Source: Colias croceus
Taxonomy: Eukaryota > Arthropoda > Insecta > Lepidoptera > Pieridae
Assembly (NCBI RefSeq): GCF_905220415.1
Contig: NC_059556.1
Coordinates: forward strand, 1,810,501-1,874,500
Reading direction: 5' to 3'
Length of the DNA: 64,000 nucleotides
The position numbers and the translations under genes are program-made. Below, piece by piece: positions 9,966 through 21,369 of the stretch (position 1 is the stretch's first letter; the number at the start of each line of letters is the position of its first letter). The notes beneath the pieces were generated by a model. It was not told where the DNA came from, made no database searches, and saw nothing but the letters and a program-made list of their open reading frames with translations.

Positions 9966-10947
9966 GCTTGTCGGAACTTGTCGGCCGCGCCGTTCAGCGA
10001 TTATCGGCGCGTGTTCATATATGTATTTTACTGCGCGTGTTACCAGCGCTGACAAGCGCCTATACACATTCTATCTACATACGCCCAAAGACAACAAATA
10101 ATTCAAGTTAAAACTCGTTAAATTTTCATAAGTTACACTAATTTCATGAGTTTTTGAAGTTGTTTGTGTAAGTTAGTGGCTTTATATGATGCAAAATATA
10201 GCCGCAATATCGCTTACACAAGTATCCCTCAACACTAGGCAGGCTGTGCAATCTTAGAACATTTTACCGTGCAACTGGGCGAAAGTAATGATACCAAATT
10301 GAAAGAGCACCGTCATCTAGTGACAAGTCCTACAGTGAATGCCTTTTTAATTTTGTTGTATTATAAAACCATGTATTTCCGGTTTGTAGATACAGATGGC
10401 GCTTGTTGCTGTTAGCCGACTAAGTTGAAAGTACGGTTTTAGTTCATTACAGCTGTAGTGACGAAGTGACCATTTTATTCTTGAATCATTATAATCCGTA
10501 TGGTGGATGCTAAATGTTACCATTCAAAAAAAAAAAAATTTTAGTAGTTTTATGTTATCATCATTGTATATATTTTGAGATATAGTTTAAACAAATAAAT
10601 TATAAAAACTGCCATAATTTTAATTTAATTTAAAACAGTAAAAACTTGATCTAAATAATTAACATTTATTATTATTTTTGCATTACATGAGCTTGAAACT
10701 TCTCTGGACGTCATTATTTTTTATTAAGAAAGGGGGTTTATTAAGAAAGTGGGGTATGTACATAGAAATATGCCTGCAACATAATATAATGAAAAGTACA
10801 CAAATAGTCTCTATGCATTTAAACTGTCTTAAAGATAAATATAATGGAGAAGATGCTCTTAAAAATAATAATTGAAGTAATTCTATATCATAGGTCTGTC
10901 ACAAGTTTTTTTTCTATAAATGTAATGCTTAAACTCCTTTTTTGCAG
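9966..10947. other. Noncoding stretch before the P-element gene
   Basis: No gene is visible. A 22-bp word, GTTTGTAGATACAGATGGCG plus CT, at 10382-10403 recurs at 17338-17359. A first exon with the THAP start and its first two Cys should lie somewhere upstream of 10948 but I could not identify it. Confidence 0.4.
10382..10403 (+). repeat. 22-bp word shared with 17338-17359
   Basis: Identical 22 bases occur in the same orientation at 17338-17359, in otherwise dissimilar surroundings. It is probably the core of a dispersed noncoding repeat. Confidence 0.6.
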
Positions 10948-13900
10948 GCTCTTACAGAGTTCTTCATTGGTTTCCAAACCCTGATAAGGACATTGCTCGT
11001 TTCCGAACATGGGTTCATGCTATTGGAGGAGAAATTTTGAGTCTGAGCAATGAAAATATTTATAAACTTCGTCGAGTTTGTCATGCTCATTTCGAAGAGA
11101 AATATTGTTGCCGTTACAACAAAATTTCTAACATAGCTGTTCCAACATTACATATGCCAGGTTGGTAAACTATGTAGCTATATAATTGTCTATTAAATCT
11201 ATAGTAGCTAAGTATATATTTTAGTAGCTATAGGCTTTTAATGTGTCATAATAATTATGGCACCTTATGTTATTGTCATAATATAACATTAAATTGAAAA
11301 TAAATGTTGCATGTATTGTATCTAGTAAAACATTACTATAATTTAGAAAGTTTCATCAGAATTAACCTGTTCATTTCAGGAAATTTGAATTAGAATTTGG
11401 AATGGAAGATAATATTTATTACCCTTAGGATTTAGAGATATTATTCAGTTTGTTCTTGAATTAATTCAATGTGTTATTCAACATTATTTTTTACAACAGA
11501 GAGGTTGTTTCTTTCGTTTCTACACTTTGGTAGAAACAAAACGAGATTTTGAACTTATTAAAATTGTCTATATTATTTTTGCAGGACCTTTATCAAAATT
11601 TATCTGCACTGATAGAAAACCATTGAGGGAAGTTGAAAATTTACCTTCTACTTCAAAAGGTCAGTACCTACACCTAAACTTCACATAAAGGTGCTAACAC
11701 AGCAGTTGTGTAATGAAAATGAAACATTCTATAATCTTATAGAATGTTTCATAACACTTGTTGTCTGAAAGTTTCAAGTTGTTTTGTGAGAAAATCTTCA
11801 AAAGTATGTAAATTGTAACAAAATATTGTCATGTTACACAATGTTTTATAACATTATAACTGATGTGTCAACACTTCAAGAAGATTTAAGGAGATAATGT
11901 TACTTAGCATGTCTATTTTACACTTGTAATTTGACCAGAACTGCTACAGTGACTGAAATAATGCTCAGCCAAAGTAATACTATGTATTCGTAAGTGCATA
12001 TATTATTTTTGCATGTTTTGTTTTACTATAACCTCTACAACTTTTAACCCAGCTGGTAATAACTTGGTTTAAGCCCATGCTATCAGTTCCTGGCTACCTA
12101 GTTAGCCAAGCAAAAGCAATACATGCAAAAAAATATGTATTTCTTAGCCATACACTTCAATTTTGATTTAAAGTAACTATCTGAATAAGTTTTTCTATAA
12201 ATTGGCATTTAAAGGATAAATGCCTGTTATATATATATCGGTCCCTACACACAAACTGACAGAAAAGTTGATGTTTACAGGAAAGCATTTTTAATTTTCA
12301 AACTGCTCTAAGAATTATTTTAAGAGCAGATATATATTTAATTTAATGCAAATTTATTTCATGCAACAGCAAGCAGCAACATAAAATTCATTTATAACAA
12401 TTTTCCTATTGTGTTTGTTTCAGGACCACTATCACTTCAAGATTCCCAAAAACCATTAAAAGAAAATGAAGCACCAGCACCAGGTTGGTATCTAAATATA
12501 ATCCAAATTTTTCTTACTATTTAGCTAATTGCAAATTTTAGGTTTTACTATACATATAACAGTTCAGCAGCAAAAACACATTATGCAAAAATATTATAAA
12601 AGTACATAATTATATAGTTTTAAAACTATAAACTTACTTAATTATAACTTTCGTTTTCCAGCTACTGTTGAACCTGATACAGTTGTTGAGAATCTTGAAA
12701 TACAAGAATACAAATTGGAGGATAAATATGGTGAGTGGCCCTTACTTAAATTTTAAAGAAAAAAGAAATAGAAACCTAAAGATAGAGTACTATGTTCATT
12801 TCCACTGCCTTTATCTTTCACTCTACAACTCTTAATGGTTGAAGCCATGGGGCACAGCAGTGTTTATACATTTGATCTGCTGGACAGTACTTCTGTTTAA
12901 ATAATTTCTTTAATATAATAATAGCTAAGGTAGCATGTTTTTAAAAGCTTAATTTTATTTGCAGGTCCAAACACTGCTAAAAAAGTAGTGACTCATAAGA
13001 AAATGACCAAAAATGAGCGATCCTTATACCAAAAATTGGTAAACATTAGGATTAAGTTATCGAAGTGTCGGAACAGAGCACAGAAACAATCCCTGCAATT
13101 AAAAGCAGCCAAAAATTTTATGAAGAATAGCAACTTTATAGCTACTATTAACAATATGCCAAGTGCTGCTAAACTTTTAACCATGTTGCAGTTTAGAGAG
13201 TCTAAAAAGAAAGAAAAAGGCAGAAGATTTTCTACTGAAGAAAAAATATTGGCTTTGGCAATGCTGAAGCAAAGCCCCAAAGGCTATCGATTTCTGCGAA
13301 GAATGTTGGTTTTGCCTTCACAGCAAATACTAAATACATTTTTGAACCAAGCCAATATAAAGCCTGGTATCAATAATAATATATTTGAACAGCTGAAAAA
13401 AAGAGCAAATAAAATGAAACCAGCAGACAGACTCTGCATACTAATGATAAAAAAATTGTTCCACTGTATGATCCCCCGCATTTATTAAAAGGAATAAGGA
13501 ACAACCTATTACAGAAAAATTTAAGGTATAAAACAGATAAAGAAAAGACGGCTAAGTGGGATCACATTATAAAACTACATCAAGAAAATCCTGCATATAA
13601 AGGAATACGATTAGTGCCTAAGTTAACTGATAGCCACGTTGATCCGACTAGGACGAAGATGAAAGTGAAATACGCCAGTCAAGTGTTCAGTAGATCTGTC
13701 TCTTCTACTATGGGATACCTTGCAGGTAAGATCAAGAGATGTTTTTTTTGTAATGGCCAACTAAACTTAGTGCAACAATATTAGATTAAATATCTGCCGG
13801 AATTTAAATATTTCCATTATATTTCAAAATATTGGTTATTGCAATTACCTGGGTTCAGTTACTCTTTAAATTAAAATGTAGGTTTAATGGTACACCACTA

Positions 13901-15101
13901 TGCAAACACATATCCCAAAGCATACACATAACATGTACATTAGGTGCACAGACATTTTAAAGCATAAATGATCTAAATTCTAATATTGAATTGTTATTGT
14001 TTTACAGATAACGGAATCCTTCCAGACGAATGTAAGGAGACTGCAGATGTACTACTTTTTTTTGATAATCTTTTTGACTCTGTGAATGGCAGCTTTGTCA
14101 AAAATAGGTATGCAAAACCACTCCTAGGACCTGTAACACCCAATTCCAAACATCACGAATTTTGGAGAGAAGCAAAAAAAGTTTTAAAATCCATGAAATT
14201 TATCACAGATGAAAACAAAATTGCTAATGTACCTACCATTAATAATTGGGTATGGACACTGGAAGGCATAGAAACATTAGTTAAAATGTTAGCCATTGAC
14301 TACAATGTTACATCTATATGGATGCGGCACCTAAACCAAGACCCAATCGAAAATTTCTTTGGGGCTATAAGAAGCCATGGGTGCCGTAACACAAATCCAA
14401 CACCTGAAAGATTTCAATCAGCATTAACAACGTTATTAGTCAATAACCTATCCAGTGTCCATGCCCCTGGAGCAAATTGTGAAGAAGATCAATGCAATGC
14501 ACTACATGCCCTCATCGTTACTAAAAATAAGGAACCTACGACTACTGGTGATATGTCTTTAGACATTGTTAACGAGATTACCCTTACACCTTTAGAGGAA
14601 AAAAGTCAGCCCCAAATAATGGGGCCTCTACAGTATGTATCGGGATATTTTTTAAAAAAGACGAAAAATAAAATATTTAGGTCTTGTGAGGTTTGTAAGG
14701 GTAATCTCTATAGTGAAATTGAAAATGATTTTATACAAAGAAAAGAATTTGCCAATCGTCGTTGGCTTTCCACCCCAAGCCCAGCATTTTTGGAATCAAT
14801 ATCCAACATGCAAGATATAATAAATACAATAATATCTACTAATTTAAAACAAAAATTTCTAAGGGAAAATATAAAAACGATAATTCTTTTATTTTTAGAC
14901 TTTAATTTTATGACATGCTCTGAACACAAAGAAAAATTAATAGACTTTTTAATTAATTTAGTTAGTCGATTTTTTTTATTTACATATTGTAAAAATATAA
15001 ATAAAATTTTAACGGGCAAAAAAAATATAGACAGCGATGAGGATGCAATGCAGTGCAAAGCACAAAAATATTTTAAAAGATGTTTTAAGAGGAAAATTTG
15101 A
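10948..15101 (+). pseudogene. P-element (THAP9-like) transposase, six exons, core deleted
   Basis: Exons with GT/AG borders: 10948-11160, 11585-11659, 12424-12483, 12662-12730, 12965-13725 and 14008-15101; all but one junction region stay in phase. Exon 1 is most of a THAP domain (YRVLHWFPNPDKDIARFRTW, CHAHFEEK, AVPTLHMP); the first CxxC lies in an unseen upstream exon. Exon 5 starts with a basic coiled region and GRRFSTEEKILALAMLKQSP, typical of P transposases. At about 13448 LCILM jumps to another frame with PLYDPPHLLKGIRNNLL: roughly 200 residues holding the first two catalytic Asp are gone. Exon 6 keeps LNQDPIENFFGAIRSHGCRN with the last acidic site and a CEVC pair. A protein without catalytic core, as in P-element repressors, is conceivable but the frameshift argues against it. 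Confidence 0.85.
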
Positions 15102-15160
15102 CATTATTATAATAATGCATTGTACCAACAATGTAATGCAATTATTAGAATAATGTCAAA

Positions 15161-15754
15161 GGAGGGTGCTCAAAAAAAAATCAACTTTGGCAGAAACGAA
15201 TTGTACTATAGATTAATAATAATATTGTGTAATAAAATAATAACCGGGTATGATCGTGATTCCTGGCAAACATATAAAAATTTCCAATTTTGTTATCCAG
15301 TTGTCCATAAAAAAAGTATTTCGTAGTAGTAGTATGTTCCCCTATTATTCAAAGAACTTTCCTAATTCCTTTTTTTTATTTTGAAGGGGTATACTTTTCT
15401 TAATAAACAGGTCAGAAAAAAGAAATTCAACATCGGTCCAGGCGTATTTGAGAAATGACCCAATGCCTCCAAAAAAAAAGGATATTTTTTAATAATGAGA
15501 CCACCTGGAAAGTATACCCTTTCAGACAAAACGAATTTTCCTCATCAGTCCAGGCGTCTTTGAGAAATCGGGGAACATACTACTTTTAAAATAGACAACA
15601 AAATTGCATTTTTTTATGTTTGCCAGTAAGGATCACGATCGTAACCGGTTATTATTTTATCACACTACATTATTGTTAATTTGAAATACAACTCCTTTCT
15701 GCCGAAGCTGGGTTTTTTTTTCAATGATGCGTGAGCATTCTCCTTTCTGGTTAT
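15161..15754. mobile_element. Foldback element with about 250-bp imperfect arms
   Basis: Sequence from 15161 pairs, with substitutions and small gaps, with the complement of sequence ending at 15754. Matching words include GGCAGAAACGAATTGTA / its complement near 15700, 'AATAAAATAATAACCGG' and 'GTAGTATGTTCCCC'. The two arms nearly meet in the centre. Inside is a direct repeat of 'CATCGGTCCAGGCGTATTTG' (near 15432 and, with two changes, near 15546). It starts about 60 bp after the stop of the P-element gene, so it could be part of that element's 3' end or a separate foldback transposon. Confidence 0.75.
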
Positions 15755-15776
15755 GTATTAGAAAATCTAATTTTAT

Positions 15777-16306
15777 GGCTGGTTTTACAGTGTGCTGACG
15801 GTCTGCGTTGACAAGTCAATATGTATGGTAGCTTATGAAGCGCTTTAGTTAAAGCTATGGCACATGAACACTTGAACAGGTTGGCGAGTAGTAATGTAGA
15901 TTTTGTAATGGTACGGATCTCCCTCGTATCAACCTCAAGTGAACTTACCAATTTTGAACACAACTCTTTGTTTTCCTTCGCTAGTGTGTAAACGGCCAGT
16001 ATATGTAATAAAAAACATAATTAAGGTACCTTTCAAGCAAACGCATTACCATCTGTTCGCATCCCATGAGTTGCTTCAATTTCCGTATCATCGACAAAGT
16101 CCACTTGGAGTTAATTCAGTTGATATGAGGGGGATTTGTACTAGATCATCTGCATGGTCGAGATAACCACTCGCCATCCGGTGGCCTCTCCGACATACAT
16201 GTATAGAGCTATGGCTTTGAATATTTGAGAATGACATCGATCGGTCGCCAGCGCTGAGCGTACTGGCTTGTCACTGTGGACCATCAGCATGACTCTAAAA
16301 CCAGCC
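15777..16306. mobile_element. MITE with imperfect inverted ends (GGCTGGTTTTA)
   Basis: The left end GGCTGGTTTTACAGTGTGCT pairs with the complement of the right end ...AGCATGACTCTAAAACCAGCC. Pairing continues weakly for about 50 bp. The first bases resemble the MITE at 6303 (AGGCTGGTTGCAGAG), suggesting related end recognition. The interior is noncoding. Flanking TTTA/TAAA hints at a short target duplication but is not conclusive. Confidence 0.6.
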
Positions 16307-17403
16307 TAAATAGTCCAATCAACGGGGCTTAAGTTACCAAAACCCTCCCGCCTATGTAATTTGGCATTGATAAAATTAGGGGATATTATTACCATTTCTT
16401 TATTAGTTGTTAGTTATTTTTTAAGTTGTTTGTTACTGATTGTTGAAAAATCCTCACAGTGATTCGTATATAATTATACTTTCTGTATAATTATATACGA
16501 ATGTACTACCTACTTAGTATAGTTATTTATATGAATCCAACTCTTTTAAATTGTAGACAATGAAATTCTAATTTCACTTTCACGCTGTAACTTCTACTGA
16601 ACTATCAGTCTTATTTTATATAAAAGAGAATTATCAAGAATGCATTAATAATAAACAAAGCTATGTAATCAGGATATTAAAATACAATTAATAACAATAA
16701 TTAGCAGACCTTATTGTTCAGTAAAAGTAATAACGCATAAATGAAATTTGGAAGTTTCTCTGAAATCGAAAAATTGTGAGATTCCTTTCGAAATGATACA
16801 TTCGTACATAATTTAAACAGAACGTGTTTCAGTGTGATCTTTTTTTACTACTAACTTCTTGTAATCTGCACCTAATTTCATCATAAATGCTAAATTTCAA
16901 AGGTGGGAGAATTTTTCGGAGTCTTAATTAATATTCTATGATGAGTTGACATAGGACGCTAGTATTCGTCCCATGTCAACTTATCATTCTAAGTTAAGTT
17001 GGCAAGATAAAACATAAGATTAATGTATGACCAAAATTGTATCCAAAATTTTTAATTAGTTTTAATCATGTAACTGTTTGTGGTGAGAAATAAACTATTT
17101 TGATTATCATAATATATGGTTTTATTTTCTGCATCCTAATTTGAATACAGTTGAGTTTTGTTAATTTATTTATTAATCCGTTAGGTAATTTACTCAGTCA
17201 ATTTAGTAAACGTATTCTCCATTGACTATGAGTAAATTACGGGATTAATAAATAAATTAACAAAACTTAGTACAAACAAGGCTCAAAGCAGGAATGATAG
17301 TAGATCTATAGTTATATACATCGCAGGAAAGTTGCAAGTTTGTAGATACAGATGGCGCTGTCAATCACTTTCCTCCTGAACCCGCCGAGTAAAGCCTCTA
17401 TAC
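16307..17403. other. Noncoding stretch with three small palindromes
   Basis: Palindromes: 16462-16479/16485-16502 (perfect 18-bp arms, 5-base loop), 16938-16958/16967-16987 (arms with a few mismatches) and 17153-17270. The 22-bp dispersed word lies at 17338-17359, just before a TATA-like 'CTATATATAAAAG' at about 17403. No gene seen. Confidence 0.5.
17153..17270. repeat. Small foldback, about 45-bp arms
   Basis: GTTTTGTTAATTTATTTATT at 17155 pairs with the complement ending at 17266; the arms continue through AATTTACTC and GTCAAT with a short indel. The centre is only about 18 bp. It looks like a compact palindromic MITE. Confidence 0.65.
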
Positions 17404-18470
17404 CTATATATAAAAGTACTCTGTGACACTAGGGCAGTAACTATCATACGGTACTTGCTTTAAATGTGATGACGCGCTCAGTTTTAAAGATAATTGAAGT
17501 AATAGTGGAGCGAATTTACCTTCGATATCATCCTTTTCTGTTGTTATATACCCGCTTGACGTCTGTTTAATTAAAACAGGTGGTGGAAAAAAACCCTCTC
17601 GTAGTAGTCGCCGAAGGCTAGATCGTTGCACACCACAGCACGAAACCACTTCACATTTTACTATTTGTTGTAAATATTGTGATTCCCGGACATAATTTGT
17701 GTACCAAATCGCATCACGTTTCAATGACTTAGCCTGTTCAACATCCAGTCTAGTTTCTGTAGGCATAATATATTTGGCAACCACAGGATATCCATCAATG
17801 ACCAATTGGCTCCAAATATTACTCAGTACTGTGCCTGCACGTTTTAAAGTTTCGTTTTTCAAGTCCAGGTCAGTAGTTTTATTACTGGAATCGAGATGTG
17901 AACCGAAATTATCGTGTTTTAATACAACACCAGTAAGTTCACGACTAAGAGGTGCCATTCGTCGTCTCGTCTATTCTGTTGAAAGCACTTCTTCCTGGGG
18001 CATTTGTGGCAACGTAAACAGCATCCAAATCAAAATCTTTAAAATGTTGTATAGCGGAAATTATAACTCGCTCGTATCTTGGATTTTCGTTGGGATCACC
18101 ATCGCAAGTAAAAATAAATACGGGTTTGACAAAACCTTCTCCAGTTTTCATGAAGTTCTCGAAGGCCGATATTTCACTAAGTTTGTGTATATATGTGGCA
18201 TGAGTCTCTGCATTAGAGGACGAATGCTTTCCACTGCGAATTGCTACATATGTAGGCCCGGAATGTGTCAAAGCTTCAGGTTTTCCTTCACCATCTTTTT
18301 TCACTACAATACCTGCATAAACAAAGGGAATAAGTTTATGTTTTTCCGCAACCACGAAATTATGATCTGGTAATTTTACACGATAATCAAGGTGCATTTT
18401 GGTGCTTGAGCGTTTGCTGCTGTAATACCTAATGCCACGCGTGCTTTATCAGCATCATTCGTTCATCATC
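17404..18470 (-). pseudogene. Unnamed DDE-like repetitive protein
   Basis: Minus strand. An upstream piece (about 18470-18400) reads DKARVALGITAANAQAPK, then after a frameshift comes YRVKLPDHNFVVAEKHKLIP, FVYAGIVVKKDGEGKPEALT and HSGPTYVAIRSGKHSS, then FIFTCDGDPNENPRYERVI and LDAVYVATNAPGRSAFNRID. A second shift near 17950 is followed by MAPLSRELTGVVLKHDNFGS and CEVVSCCGVQRSS. I associate this block order with a high-copy family in arthropod and cnidarian genomes. The three Asp in 'DKAR', 'DGDPNENP' and 'LDA' suggest an RNase H-like nuclease. I do not know its superfamily name. Two or more frameshifts break it. Confidence 0.55.
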
Positions 18471-19099
18471 ATCGTTTTTACAAAACATTTTGCGACTTTG
18501 ACAAAGGGCAGTTTATCCTATATTTTTCTGACTGTGTGACTTCTTAATGACACACACACATTCACATACAATGCATAAGAACTGTATAAATGGTATTTAA
18601 AAAAATATTTCTGTGCCTCCCTGGTGGGGGGCAGATTTGAAACACCTTGGGGCACTTTTGAAATAGCTAAATAAAATCAAAACAGAAGAAACAGTATAGA
18701 ATAAATAATTATGGGGCAGTTAGATACCAATGGCTACAATGTTTATTAATCACATATGTTATTTTTCTTACATTATTACTAATTCAAAATCTTAATAAAT
18801 TTGCTTGGTGGCTTGCATGGGTATTATTGCTTTCTTCAGGAAAGGAATTATTATCGATTAGTCGATTTGTGACTTCTGAGCACTCAAAATCATCATCAGT
18901 GAACTTATTTCTGCAGACAGGGTAAATACATGGTTTCGAAAATCCCGATGTAATCTTGTTGATGGTGTGAGAAGCATTATATTATACTGGAGTAACTATG
19001 CCAGCTAAATCGTGAATTGTTATTGTTTTGACGGGATGGTTAAGCAGCCAATCATTTTGGGAGACTGCGAGCTTTGCTTTGAAGGAGGTTACAGTGCAG
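18471..19099. other. Mostly noncoding; degraded Merlin upstream half
   Basis: From about 18940 short peptides in several frames resemble the N-terminal part of a Merlin transposase, but frames shift too often to call. The rest shows nothing. Confidence 0.35.
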
Positions 19100-19320
19100 A
19101 GAAACAGTAGTCATTTATGAATTAGAATATTTAAAAATTTCTGGGAAAATTGGTGGGATAAATAAAATAGTTCAAATTGATGAATCAATGTTTGGTACAA
19201 AGAAATATAATAGAGGGAGACATATTGAAGGTCACTGGGTTATTGGGATGATTGAAGATGGTAATGATGACCTACGATTGGAAGTGGGTCCCGATAATGA
19301 CAGATCAGACGCATGTAGTG
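19100..19320 (+). pseudogene. Merlin (IS1016/ISXO2-like) transposase fragment
   Basis: The frame reads SGKIGGINKIVQIDESMFGT, then KKYNRGRHIEGHWVIGMIED. The block 'IDES-x-(F/M)G-x-x-KYNRGR-x-x-E-x-x-W' is the start of the ISXO2-like DDE domain of Merlin elements, with the first catalytic Asp in QIDES. The remaining catalytic residues are lost; near 19300 the sequence passes into a Harbinger-like fragment. Confidence 0.75.
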
Positions 19321-19469
19321 CCATGTGGAATCGGAAAAAAGTATTCAATCGACTGGGAACTGAGGAGCAGTGTATTCAGTTTTCAGTAGAAAGAAATCTG
19401 ATACCTACAGAAAAGCAATGCAGCTATCACAGACGATCAATGACACTGTCATCTGAGTCGACGCAGTCA

Positions 19470-19990
19470 GCTTCATTGGCTATTACATCCTGGGGATGTA
19501 TTCATTTTAGATAAAGGATTCCGTAACTCCATTTCAGTATTAGAGTCGCATGGATATGTTGCAGTAATGCCTCAGTCTCAAAGTAGGGGATCGAATCAAT
19601 TAACCACGATCCAAGCAAATAAATCACGAATGTGTACCAGATGTCGATGGCCCGTGGAGGTGGTAAACGGCAGATTGAAACGGGGGATTTCAAGTTATTT
19701 TTTCAGGAATACTGCTACGTGTCCTTGCCTCACTTTTTTCCGATCTTAAAATCGCCGCTGCGCTCACCAATGCATTTCATGTGGATTGCCGTGATTTCAT
19801 CAATATAGATAGAGAGCGGATGGACTCTAATAATGATTTGGCTGATTACGTCGATTCCAAAAGACTAAACCGAAACAGAGTCGCTTTTGATAACAATATG
19901 TTCAGAACAATGTCAACATATTTCCAGTTCTCACCGCTGAGGAATTGACTTTATTCGCAGTTGGTGCATACCAAATAAAACTCGCTCCGA
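19470..19990 (+). pseudogene. Harbinger-like (ISL2EU-type) transposase, C-terminal half
   Basis: The frames contain HPGDVFILDKGFRNSISVLE, SHGYVAVMPQSQSRG, CRWPVEVVNGRLKR and, after a shift, FFSDLKIAAALTNAFHVDCR. The order 'D-(K/R)-GFR', 'CRW-x-VE-x-x-NGRLK' parallels the better preserved gene at 20303-21274, so both derive from the same kind of transposase, but they are well diverged. The catalytic Asp of 'ILDKGF' and Glu of 'VEVVNGR' are kept; the first Asp region is absent. Stops and shifts after 19690 make it dead. Confidence 0.65.
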
Positions 19991-20024
19991 GTTACTATAG
20001 CGAGCATATACGAAATTTATTGTT

Positions 20025-20071
20025 TACATCTACAATCTACAGTACAGTATCTACATCTACAATCTACAGTA
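20025..20071 (+). repeat. 20-bp direct repeat
   Basis: TACATCTACAATCTACAGTA occurs at 20025-20044 and again at 20052-20071, seven bases apart. A local tandem duplication in noncoding DNA. Confidence 0.8.
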
Positions 20072-20127
20072 ATATACGTAATGTCGACGTTCATTCTAAG
20101 AAAAATTTGACCTGACCCAAATTTTCC

Positions 20128-20240
20128 CAAACGCATTTTTTGGATGGACGAAGCGACATTTACCCGAGACGGCATTACAAACTGCAGAAAGGACAATGTC
20201 GGATTTAGTATGGGAACTGGCGTCTTTTTTTTTCGCGCGG
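20128..20240 (+). pseudogene. mariner-type transposase, segment with first Asp
   Basis: WMDEATFTRDGITNCRKDN is the block around the first catalytic Asp of insect mariner-like proteins of the DD41D kind (compare ILWTDEALFTRVGL at 42.8 kb). It breaks off near 20240, where the Harbinger-like gene follows, and the same kind of protein resumes near 21370. The simplest reading is one mariner copy split by an insertion of about 1.1 kb. Confidence 0.6.
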
Positions 20241-20302
20241 CCATCGATTAAACCTTGTTTTTTAATTACAGAATAATGTAATAAGCTTTAGCCACGTTAT
20301 TA

Positions 20303-21274
20303 GTGAAGTTACACACAGGGGAACCAGATGAAAGGTTGTGTAAATTGTTCAAGGTGGCAAGATCCACATTTGCTGAGAAAATGATTAGTGTTAGAAACTC
20401 TTTAATGCTGGAATTTGTACCTAGGCACTTGGGATATAATCATATATCAAGAGAAGAAGTCATTTCACGGTGTCTGGCCATACCTAAAGCCTTATTTGGT
20501 GGGGGAGATGCTGAAGAAAGGTGTATAACAATCCACGATGGTACGTACATATATTTACAAAGATGTACGACCTACTATTTTCAAAGAAAATCATACAGCC
20601 TTCACAAATGGCGACAACTATATAAACCATATTTAATGGTTTGTCCTGATGGCCATATTATTGATATATACAGCCCATACGATGCAACTACATCCGACGC
20701 CACTATTTTAAATAGAATGCTTCAAAGGGCTCAAGATCCATTTCACTGGTTTTACAAACCAAACGACGTTTTTATATCAGACCGAGGCTTCAGAGATGCT
20801 TTGGATGAGCTTGAGTCGGCTGGTTATTCAGCAAAAGTGCCTATAACAAGTACCAGAAGAGCAACTCAGCTGAGTACTGAAGATAATGAATCGAGAAAGG
20901 TAACAATGTGTCGTTGGGTAGTTGAAACAATCAATGGCCGCTTGAAAAATCAATTTAAGTTATTGAGACATACCGCAAACAACAAAGCACTTGGACATCT
21001 CTTTGAAGAAATAAAAATAGCAGGAACGTTACTGAATGCTTTTGGACGTCCTCTCACTGATCACAGATTAATCACAGATATCCTTAGAGAAATAGAGGAT
21101 CGACCAAGCAGTGAAAACGTCCTAAGTGATTATATAATTGCAAAAAATATTAACGCGAGAATAGAAATTTTTCAAACAATCACAGCAAACGATTTAGAAG
21201 TTAATGATTTTCCCCGGCTGAGTATAGACGATTTAATCATTTACGCTCTTGGGACTTCAGGTTCATCAGGTTAA
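20303..21274 (+). CDS. Harbinger-like (ISL2EU-type) transposase, probably 5'-truncated
   Basis: An open frame of 323 codons. The N-terminal part (DERLCKLFKVARSTFAEKMI) looks like the helix-turn-helix that precedes the DDE_4-type nuclease. Catalytic region: ITIHDGTYIYLQRC (first Asp), PYLMVCPDGHIIDIYSPYDA, VFISDRGFRDALDEL (second Asp) and RWVVETINGRLKNQFKLL (Glu). The C-terminus ends DLIIYALGTSGSSG. The frame is open upstream of the Met for a few codons, so an upstream domain (THAP or zinc finger in ISL2EU relatives) has probably been lost. It lies inside the mariner copy 20128-21932. No inverted ends or target duplication were found. Confidence 0.65.
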   Translation: MKLHTGEPDERLCKLFKVARSTFAEKMISVRNSLMLEFVPRHLGYNHISREEVISRCLAIPKALFGGGDAEERCITIHDGTYIYLQRCTTYYFQRKSYSLHKWRQLYKPYLMVCPDGHIIDIYSPYDATTSDATILNRMLQRAQDPFHWFYKPNDVFISDRGFRDALDELESAGYSAKVPITSTRRATQLSTEDNESRKVTMCRWVVETINGRLKNQFKLLRHTANNKALGHLFEEIKIAGTLLNAFGRPLTDHRLITDILREIEDRPSSENVLSDYIIAKNINARIEIFQTITANDLEVNDFPRLSIDDLIIYALGTSGSSG

Positions 21275-21369
21275 ACAGGCCCGAACACATAAAAGAAGAT
21301 GGTGCATATAGAGAGGTCTGTAGAGATGTAGTCCTACAAGACCTTAGACGGTACAATATAACAGCCACT

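Noticed and set aside
14708..15058. Minus-strand open frame opposite P-element exon 6
   Set aside because: Shadow of the AT-rich coding exon; hydrophobic low-complexity translation.
17699..18373. A 224-codon plus-strand open frame
   Set aside because: It is the antisense shadow of the DDE-like minus-strand gene; its translation has no recognisable motif.
20025..20071. Direct repeats as a CRISPR-like array
   Set aside because: Only two 20-bp copies with a 7-bp gap, in a eukaryotic TE context; a local tandem duplication explains it.
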